In this document: in pieces, positions 58,283 to 64,000 of the stretch
How the letters are laid out: every line of letters starts with the position of its first letter
Numbering within the stretch: position 1 is the first letter of the stretch
Source of the DNA: Gammaproteobacteria bacterium
GTDB taxonomy: Bacteria > Pseudomonadota > Gammaproteobacteria > Pseudomonadales > Azotimanducaceae
Assembly (NCBI GenBank): GCA_012960535.1
Contig: DUBB01000014.1
Span: 1-64,000 of the forward strand
Length of the DNA: 64,000 nucleotides
Direction of reading: 5' to 3'
The notes under the pieces: model-generated
The model's input: the letters and a program-made list of their open reading frames with translations, nothing else
Database searches by the model: none
What the model was told of the DNA's origin: nothing
Position numbers and translations under genes: made by a program

Positions 58283-58912
58283 CTACTGGAGTTGGGATTC
58301 AGCAAAGGAGAGTACACCCAGGGCATGGACCCGGGTCTGATAGGGTTCAATGAAGATCTTGCCAACGACTTTCATGGCCCTGTTAACGACAAATACGCCG
58401 GGATAGGGTATGCCATAAGAGGATTGTCCAGGTTGGTAATTGGTGTTTAGTATATCCAGAGAAATGACACTTTTGGCATCAATGTCTGACAGTAAAGGGT
58501 AACTTATCTCGTGCCTGTCGATGAATACCTGCTGCAGTTCCGGCGCATCATAAGTCAGGGCCACAATGGAGATGCCCGCTTTGGAAAACAACTCAGAATT
58601 TTCATGCAGCTGGACCAGCTGCTTCATGCAATAGGGTCACCAATCCACCGATCGGCTGGCAATGAAGATCATACCTTTGTCACCCATAAACGACTGCAGG
58701 TCAGAAACAGTCCGTCCTTGATACACAGCCATCAGCAGAGGGAAGTCTTCACCCGTTGCAATTCCGGGGTTGAAAGCATCGCTATCTGCATCAACAAACA
58801 TGCTGTCTGTTAGCCAGCTATGGGTGGTTTGTTTGAGGGCTTCCGCTTGCTGTTGCTGTGCCAGTATTACCATGGCTATAACAATGACCAGTTGCTGGAT
58901 TATTTTTTTCAT
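58283..58912 (-). CDS. Probable selenoprotein: exported redoxin with UxxC active site (TGA = Sec92)
   Basis: One frame of 209 codons from ATG 58912 to TAG 58283 is interrupted only by TGA at 58637-58639. The text around it reads SVDW-(TGA)-PYCMKQL, exactly the place of the first Cys in a thioredoxin-fold CPYC motif, and the protein continues as an AhpC/TSA-like redoxin (LFSKAGISIVALTYD, YPLLSDID, PGVFVVN). So TGA most likely encodes selenocysteine. A signal-like N-terminus (VIVIAMVILAQ) suggests the periplasm. A perfect 7-bp hairpin lies just downstream (listed separately). The alternative is a nonsense-mutated gene, but the exact active-site position and hairpin argue against this. AAAGG precedes the ATG. 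Confidence 0.82.
58606..58622 (-). promoter_or_regulatory. Candidate bacterial SECIS hairpin
   Basis: On the minus strand GCAGCTG-GTC-CAGCTGC is a perfect 7-bp stem with a GTC loop, beginning 14 bases after the TGA. The apex has GGTC, as in the E. coli fdhF SECIS, whose critical loop G and U are at about the same distance from the TGA. It lies inside the coding sequence, as bacterial SECIS elements do. Confidence 0.7.
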
Positions 58913-59140
58913 TTGCCTTTCCTGTCTGGCACCATTGTCGTTTGGACTGCCTCTGCTAGTGTTCGTTCTTTTTACCTATAACAATTACCTAAAACTGCTA
59001 CCGAAAAACGATCGATGCTTGTACAACTTGGCTCAGGGCCAGGTTGTTGAGCCCCGGTTCATCGGGCCGGCCGTTTTACTGCCGGCCTGAACTGATCCAG
59101 GTGATTCCCTGCCAGATTTATTTCAAAGGGCGCCAGACTG

Positions 59141-60385
59141 TTACGAAACTGATTTTTCGCTCTGGGGCCTGCCGACGCTTCCAGAGATCATATTACGATT
59201 GCGTTCTTCCTTAGCTGACACCTGCGTTGGCGCGCCTCTGGCCTTGAAATTAAAGGGTGTGGTATCAATATCTTCCAGTTCCAGTTCTCCATTGAGTACT
59301 GCTTGCTTCCACTGCTGGTGTTCGGCCTCGCGTTCATGGAACTCCGGCATCAGCTGTTCAGCAAACAGCTGTAGACTTGAACAAATATCTTCGTGGGTGT
59401 TCTTACCGGCCTGGTTGAGGAGAATGACCTGATCAACATTGGCTGCTTCTAGCTCAAGGAGTTTACTCCTGATAGTCTCTGGTGAGCCAATCAGCTCGCT
59501 ACCCGAACGTTTTTGACCCGCAGGCGTCTGTTTCCATTCCTGGTATCGTTCCCAGAAGTTGACAGTACCAGGTTTGAAGGGACCTTCCTTGTTATAGAGT
59601 TGTAACGCAAACTGGAAGAAAGTCCAGCCATCCGCCTTCTGCCAGGCCTCCTCGTCCGTCTCACAGCACATGAATCCGGAGACGACAGCAATGTTCGGAT
59701 TCGCCTGATAGTCACATAGTTTTTCCTGATGCCGGGTGAAGGTATTGTAGTAAGCATTAACCCAGGCGCGGGATGCCTCTATGTCAACAAACTTAAACGA
59801 AAGCGCGCCCATGCCTCGGTGGGCCGCGTAACGGATGGTATCTAATTGCGAGCAGGCCACCCAGAGGGGAGGATGCGGGGATTGCAGGGGTTTTGGAATC
59901 ACTGCGCGGAGCGGAAATTGAAAGAATTCGCCATCATATTCCCAGGCATGATTGTAGAACATGGGTAATACGCATTTGACAGCATCTTCCCAGACATCAC
60001 GTTTGTCTCTGAAGCGCAGATTAAAGGGGTGCAGTTCTGTAACAGAGCTACCCTCGCCTAAGCCGAATTCAACTCGCCCGTCCGATATAAGGTCCAAGGT
60101 TGATACTTTCTCAGCAACCCTGGCCGGGTGGTTCGTTGTCATCTGGATGATGCCGTGGCCCAGTCTTATGTTTTTGGTTCGCTGGCTTGCGGCGGCCAGG
60201 AAAACTTCCGGAGCAGAGGAATGCGAGTATTCTTCAAGGAAGTGATGTTCTACCTCCCATGCATAGTCGTAGCCTAAATCGTCAGCCAGGGCTATTTGAT
60301 CCAGTGATTGTTTCAGTAGCTGGTGCTCGCTATTGGCGGTCCAGGGCCTGGGGAGTTGATGTTCGTAGAAGACTCCAAATTTCAT
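59141..60385 (-). CDS. Luciferase-like (LLM class) flavin-dependent monooxygenase
   Basis: 414 residues. GVFYEHQLPRPW at the N-terminus, AWEVEHHFLEEY, IRLGHGIIQMTTNHP, FGLGEGSSVTELHPF and PHPPLWVACSQ are blocks of the bacterial luciferase barrel, in the subgroup related to alkanal/terpenoid monooxygenases. It needs reduced FMN supplied by a separate reductase. The C-terminus extends about 60 residues beyond the barrel and is polar. AAGG precedes the ATG. It is divergent from the second luciferase-like gene, so the two may share regulation. Confidence 0.85.
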   Translation of the reverse strand: MKFGVFYEHQLPRPWTANSEHQLLKQSLDQIALADDLGYDYAWEVEHHFLEEYSHSSAPEVFLAAASQRTKNIRLGHGIIQMTTNHPARVAEKVSTLDLISDGRVEFGLGEGSSVTELHPFNLRFRDKRDVWEDAVKCVLPMFYNHAWEYDGEFFQFPLRAVIPKPLQSPHPPLWVACSQLDTIRYAAHRGMGALSFKFVDIEASRAWVNAYYNTFTRHQEKLCDYQANPNIAVVSGFMCCETDEEAWQKADGWTFFQFALQLYNKEGPFKPGTVNFWERYQEWKQTPAGQKRSGSELIGSPETIRSKLLELEAANVDQVILLNQAGKNTHEDICSSLQLFAEQLMPEFHEREAEHQQWKQAVLNGELELEDIDTTPFNFKARGAPTQVSAKEERNRNMISGSVGRPQSEKSVS

Positions 60386-60695
60386 CGCTGCGCCTTATCG
60401 TTAATTTCCTCTAGCCTACACCTAGATGCTAATCTCGACAAATCAGATAGTTGGTATAATGTGGCGCGGCCTGGCAGGCAGCCAGGCCGTAATTGGGGAA
60501 GGTGCGCTGCAAGGAGAGGTTAAAGAACTTATCTCTACCTGGCTTGGCTTAGGCGATTGGGTTAAAAGGCGGAGAATTACAGTAGGTTGTTCATGACTTT
60601 AATAAGCTGAAGATGGAGTCGAGGCCTTAACCCCTATAAGCTTTGCGGAAGGGTTGTGTTTAATCTGAGTGAAAAGCGTAGGGGAGTACTTTTAT
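60386..60695. other. 310-bp divergent region between two luciferase-like genes
   Basis: No ORF is convincing. It contains an extended -10 promoter followed immediately by a strong hairpin (next entry) and ends with the SD of the plus-strand gene, GGGGAG at 60681-60686. Confidence 0.5.
60452..60489 (+). promoter_or_regulatory. Extended -10 promoter with a 9-bp hairpin at the predicted transcript start
   Basis: TGGTATAAT (60452-60460) is a perfect extended -10. A transcript would begin near 60467, which is the first base of CGGCCTGGC-AGGCA-GCCAGGCCG (60467-60489), a perfect 9-bp stem with five-base loop. The leader to the next start codon is about 230 bases. The hairpin may stabilise the 5' end or act in regulation; there is no T-run, so it is not a terminator. 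Confidence 0.5.
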
Positions 60696-61610
60696 TTGAA
60701 AGTAGGAATATCAGTTAGCAGTTCTTACCAATCCAGAGACGTAGTTGAAGGTGCCCGATTTATGATCGAACGCACACGCGTGGCTCGTGATGCAGAATTG
60801 GATTCATTGTTCCTGGGGGATCACCACATCACACCTACGCCTTATTACCAGAACGTGCCAATGCTGGGACGGCTACTGGCAGAGTGGAGCGATCGACCGG
60901 CGGGGGTATTGTTATTGCTGCCGTTGTGGAATCCTGTGTTGGCTGCTGAGCAACTGGCGAGCTTGGCCTGTTTATCAAAAGGCAGGCTGATAATGCAATG
61001 TGCTCTGGGGGCAGGCCGTTCACAGTTTCAAGGTATGGGGGCGAGTTTGAATTCACGGGTTAAGCGCTTTGAAGCGTCATTGGCCATTATGAAGAGGTTG
61101 TGGCGGGGTGAGACGGTGACGTCCGAAGGCGTATGGAAAATAAAAAACGCCCGAATTTCGCCACTGCCGCCGGCTTCTATAGATGTCTGGATTGGTGCCA
61201 GTGCGGATAAAGCACTCGACCGGGCGGCGCGACTGGGTGATGCCTGGCTTGCTGATCCAGGATTAAATTTCAATGAATTGCAGCTCAAGTTAGACGTATA
61301 TCAACAGGCACTTAACCGCCATGGTAAGAAACAGCCGGAGACCCTGGCATTACGGAGAGATATTTATGTGGCTGAATCAGCAAGGGACGCAGCGCAAGCC
61401 AGGGCGGCATCAATAAAATCGAACTATCGTGGCATAACACCGGAGTCACTATTGATTGGTGAGGCAGGTGCTATTGCTTCTGCCTTGCTGGAATTGGAGG
61501 AGGCGGGATTTACTGATGTCATTATCAGGAACCTACACCCTGAACAGACCAAGGCACTGCAGTCTACCGAGCGACTCGCCGAAGTACGTCGACTGGTTGC
61601 CTCCAGGTGA
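60696..61610 (+). CDS. Luciferase-like (LLM class) flavin-dependent oxidoreductase
   Basis: 304 residues from TTG 60696. The barrel start KVGISVSSSYQSRD, LFLGDHHITPTPYY, LLLLPLWNPVLAAEQLA, QCALGAGRSQFQGMG and PASIDVWIGASADKAL match the family. The TTG is chosen because GGGGAG (60681-60686) lies nine bases before it and the protein then starts at the first barrel strand; GTG 60669 has no SD. An MFS exporter/importer follows 131 bp downstream on the same strand. Substrate and cofactor (FMN or F420) unknown. Confidence 0.83.
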   Translation: MKVGISVSSSYQSRDVVEGARFMIERTRVARDAELDSLFLGDHHITPTPYYQNVPMLGRLLAEWSDRPAGVLLLLPLWNPVLAAEQLASLACLSKGRLIMQCALGAGRSQFQGMGASLNSRVKRFEASLAIMKRLWRGETVTSEGVWKIKNARISPLPPASIDVWIGASADKALDRAARLGDAWLADPGLNFNELQLKLDVYQQALNRHGKKQPETLALRRDIYVAESARDAAQARAASIKSNYRGITPESLLIGEAGAIASALLELEEAGFTDVIIRNLHPEQTKALQSTERLAEVRRLVASR

Positions 61611-61741
61611 CAAGGGTTCAGGTTATGGTTTTTAGCAAACGGGCGCATATGGGGATTAATACATACTGGAATGAGAATTCGCGATAATGCTGTAAATGCC
61701 TCTCAGTCAAATAGCTCGAATTCAAAAGTTGAGGGATTGCC

Positions 61742-63061
61742 GTGAAAAATCGATCTTTTTTTGATTACCTGGCCCATCGTGAGATTGATTTTATGCCTTC
61801 GGGTGGGCTGCGCTGGTGGTTGCTGGCATTAATTGTATTGGGTTGGGCGGTTGAACAGTATGAAGCGTTGAAAAACGGTCCGGTGCTGGTTTATATACTG
61901 GCTGATTTTGATAAATCGCTTGTTGAATGGGGCCAGGTTGCCGCAATTGCTGGTCTCGTCTATAGCGCAGGCGCGGTGATTTTGAGCCGTATAGCAGATC
62001 GGTTTGGTAGAAGGCCGCTGATGATCTGGCCGGTTTTTGCTTATGCGATCATTTCAGTATTTGGCGCGCTGACCGAGAGTTTCTGGACGCTCGCTTTTTT
62101 ATTTGCGGCGGGTGGCTTCATGATGGCAGGAATGAATCCAGCGGTGCATGCGGCGTCTCGGGATTTGACTCCGAGAATGGGTAGGGCCATGGTTTATTCA
62201 TGGGTATCACTGGCTTTTACCATTGGCGCGTTGATGTCAACACTGGTGGCGGCACAGACTTTACCTATCTGGCCTGGATGGCGCTCGCAGTACTGGATAG
62301 CAGCCGGGCTTGCTGGAATCACCGCCTTGATTATCTACGTTTTTTATCGCGATCTAAGTTTGCGGGTAAGAGGACAGATTCTTGATTCTCGCCAAGATAC
62401 TTCGACCCCGGACATTGCCGATCAGCAAATTGAGTCTGCTTACCAAGACGGTAGTTTGGTTTATCGCAGCCCCAGATTGTGGTTGCTTTCTCTGGTTATT
62501 GTGTTCTGGGCGCTAACTTATGTCACTGTATCGGGCTATGTGCCTACTTTTCTGGCCCAACATCACCACCTGGAACCGGCTCGTGCAGCGGGCGTGACCT
62601 CGTACTTCTGGATTGTTTTTACCTTGAGTGTATTTATTTCTGGCTGGTTGTCAGATCGCTTACTGGTTCGCAAGAGCATTACTGCGTTCGGGGGTGTCTC
62701 AACGGGAGCCTGTTTTATGGTCGGCGCCAATTTGCCGGTAGATACCAGTGAGGCGCTGCTTATTCTGGTCTGGTCACTTACTGGTTTTTTTGCAGGGTTC
62801 ATCTATCCGGCCTGGTGTGCCATCTACTCTGAAACGGCGGAAAGCATAAGCCCTTTTGGTGTTGGTAGAGCGTTCGGAATCACTGCTACCTTATCTCCAG
62901 TTGCAGGATTATTTCTGAATCTCGGTCTACCCAGGATTGTGGAACAGTGGGGGTGGTCTACCTGGATGATGATAGCCGGGAGTTGCTGCTTTTGCGCAGC
63001 GGCACTCGTTGGTGTTGGTAAAGGGCCGTGGTGGCCAGAAACCAGGTCACTGGCTTCGTAG
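61742..63061 (+). CDS. Major facilitator superfamily transporter
   Basis: 439 residues and about 12 hydrophobic segments. The helix 2-3 loop has the MFS signature RIADRFGRRPLM, and helix 4 MMAGMNPAVHAASRDL. It belongs by eye to the aromatic acid/metabolite:H+ symporter type (AAHS-like), though a sugar-porter-like carrier is possible. The start is GTG 61742 with GAGGGA a few bases upstream. It is likely co-transcribed with the luciferase-like gene before it and ends at the strong terminator near 63.2 kb. Confidence 0.85.
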   Translation: MKNRSFFDYLAHREIDFMPSGGLRWWLLALIVLGWAVEQYEALKNGPVLVYILADFDKSLVEWGQVAAIAGLVYSAGAVILSRIADRFGRRPLMIWPVFAYAIISVFGALTESFWTLAFLFAAGGFMMAGMNPAVHAASRDLTPRMGRAMVYSWVSLAFTIGALMSTLVAAQTLPIWPGWRSQYWIAAGLAGITALIIYVFYRDLSLRVRGQILDSRQDTSTPDIADQQIESAYQDGSLVYRSPRLWLLSLVIVFWALTYVTVSGYVPTFLAQHHHLEPARAAGVTSYFWIVFTLSVFISGWLSDRLLVRKSITAFGGVSTGACFMVGANLPVDTSEALLILVWSLTGFFAGFIYPAWCAIYSETAESISPFGVGRAFGITATLSPVAGLFLNLGLPRIVEQWGWSTWMMIAGSCCFCAAALVGVGKGPWWPETRSLAS

Positions 63062-63185
63062 TGATTCAGCGTGTTTGGCGGGGTTGATAAGGTGGGTAAT
63101 AGATTAGCCGCATATCCCATTATGCGACCAGACAAGGTTATGACGCACAGCGCGCTGTCATCTATGCTGGATTAAGCCAACCTAT

Positions 63186-63213
63186 AAAAAAAGGCGCCTA
63201 AAGGCGCCTTTTT
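63186..63213. terminator. Bidirectional Rho-independent terminator
   Basis: GGCGCC (63193-63198), loop TAAA, GGCGCC (63203-63208), with an A-run before and TTTTT after. The symmetry serves both the plus-strand MFS gene (stop 63061) and the minus-strand TonB-dependent receptor (stop 63233). Confidence 0.92.
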
Positions 63214-63232
63214 CAATGGTGGAGCTTTGTTC

Positions 63233-64000
63233 TTAAAATTTCTTCTTCAAGCGAAGTCCCATGGTGCGAGGCCGGTTAATGGTTACCCGTTTATCGTAAC
63301 TGGCGCCATTGATGAATACCTCACCGCGTTCATCTGTAACGTTTTTAATGTAGAACTCAGCAGCCCAGCCCTCTTGCTCGACGCCCAAGGCCAGGTTCAG
63401 GATCTGGTAAGGATCCTGCAGATCCCGAGTTCGAGTAGATGACGTTCCATATAGTAGGTTATAGGACTCACCGGTATGGGTGAAAGCGCCCTGTATAAAC
63501 GCGTCCAAGCCTAGCAGCTCAAAATTATAACGGGAGGTAACACTCCATTTCAGTTCAGGGACTCTGGGTAGCTCGATTCCAGCGGGCGCTTCTGGGTCTG
63601 TGACGCCTTCGTTGGCTGCATTCAGCCAATAGCTTTCGGATAATTCTGCCTGGATATAAGATAAGCCAAAATTGATATCCCAGTTTTCATTGATCAGAAA
63701 GGATCCGTCAATCTCAAAACCATCGCTGGTGGCATTGCCCACATTATCGGTTAGCGTTAATACTGACACCGAATAATCTATCTTCGATAGTTGAAAGTTA
63801 TCCCATTCCTGAGTGTACACTGCGGCGTTAAATCGCAGCCGCCCATCCATCAGGGTGGTCTTGATTCCTGCTTCATAGCTGGTCAGGAAATCAGGATCAT
63901 AAGTGCCGCCGACCACCGTGTTGTAGACTCTGTTCAGGCCGCCGGGGCGATAGCCTTCTGACCAACTGCCGTAAACCATGACATCATTGTTAACAGTGTA
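63233..64000 (-). CDS. TonB-dependent receptor, C-terminal part (runs off the window)
   Basis: The last 255 codons of an outer-membrane beta-barrel. Amphipathic strands follow each other: YGSWSEGYRPGGLN, SYEAGIKTTLMDGRLRFNAAVY, SDGFEIDGSFLIN, WSVTSRYNFE, ILNLALGVEQEGWAAEFYIKNV, ending in a terminal Phe, the BAM recognition signature. The frame is open to the window edge, so the plug domain and signal peptide lie outside. TonB-dependent receptors import siderophores, vitamins, glycans or other large solutes; this family (CirA/PupB-like to sphingomonad-type) does not give the substrate by its barrel alone. Confidence 0.9.
   Translation of the reverse strand, partial: YTVNNDVMVYGSWSEGYRPGGLNRVYNTVVGGTYDPDFLTSYEAGIKTTLMDGRLRFNAAVYTQEWDNFQLSKIDYSVSVLTLTDNVGNATSDGFEIDGSFLINENWDINFGLSYIQAELSESYWLNAANEGVTDPEAPAGIELPRVPELKWSVTSRYNFELLGLDAFIQGAFTHTGESYNLLYGTSSTRTRDLQDPYQILNLALGVEQEGWAAEFYIKNVTDERGEVFINGASYDKRVTINRPRTMGLRLKKKF

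Overview
The window looks like chromosome from a marine-type gammaproteobacterium. Three things point there: a fused RlmK/RlmL rRNA methyltransferase (the fusion is typical of Gammaproteobacteria), a TonB-dependent receptor, and many TTG/GTG starts behind good Shine-Dalgarno (SD) sequences. Base composition is near 50% GC by eye. No rRNA, tRNA, CRISPR array, phage or intact transposon was found. Most of the window is catabolic and accessory: flavin and iron oxygenases, luciferase-like monooxygenases, amidohydrolases, CoA transferases and transporters. This fits a generalist degrader of dissolved organic matter.

Layout. 1-7.2 kb: YcaQ-type DNA glycosylase, DAO-type amine/amino acid oxidase, GPH sugar symporter, a possibly frameshifted small gene, a DUF385-type protein and a TauD-type dioxygenase. 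7.2-8.0 kb: remnant of a membrane sensor whose frame is cut by two TAG codons. 8.3-15.7 kb: iron alcohol dehydrogenase, Baeyer-Villiger monooxygenase, D-aminoacylase-type amidohydrolase, acyl-CoA ligase, Ogt. 16.2-25 kb: myo-inositol oxygenase, SDR, SnoaL-like protein, phosphotriesterase-family hydrolase, BCCT transporter, PQQ/haem alcohol dehydrogenase, CoA transferase. 25.2-32 kb: secreted Asp-box protein with dockerin-like repeats, rlmKL, luciferase-like monooxygenase, SnoaL-like protein. 32.2-37.6 kb: an envelope locus with a caspase-like/SH3/Sel1 protein, a peptidoglycan-binding/Sel1 protein and a secreted protein with a duplicated domain. 37.6-38.2 kb: repeat-rich spacer. 38.2-48.2 kb: one long plus-strand operon encoding an Ldh-type dehydrogenase, an M19 dipeptidase homologue, two uncharacterised proteins and a heterotetrameric sarcosine-oxidase-like enzyme (soxBDAG). 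It is followed by a convergent Nramp-like transporter. 49.8-58.2 kb: amidase, CoA transferase, alpha/beta hydrolase, VOC protein, M20 amidohydrolase, sulfatase, Rieske oxygenase. 58.3-64 kb: a probable selenoprotein of the redoxin type, two luciferase-like monooxygenases, an MFS transporter, a bidirectional terminator and the 3' part of a TonB-dependent receptor running off the window.

The strongest special observations are these. (1) A 209-codon redoxin gene has an in-frame TGA exactly at the first position of its UxxC active site, with a 7-bp hairpin and GGTC apex just downstream, as in a bacterial SECIS. (2) The caspase/Sel1 locus includes a gene that seems to start at ATC, and another with a run of five G3 tracts in its leader. 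(3) The sox-type operon has lost zinc ligands in SoxD and metal ligands in its M19 protein, and sits beside an Nramp homologue without the metal-binding motif. Together this suggests a non-standard amine-catabolic pathway. Function calls rest on motifs read by eye; no database search was possible.
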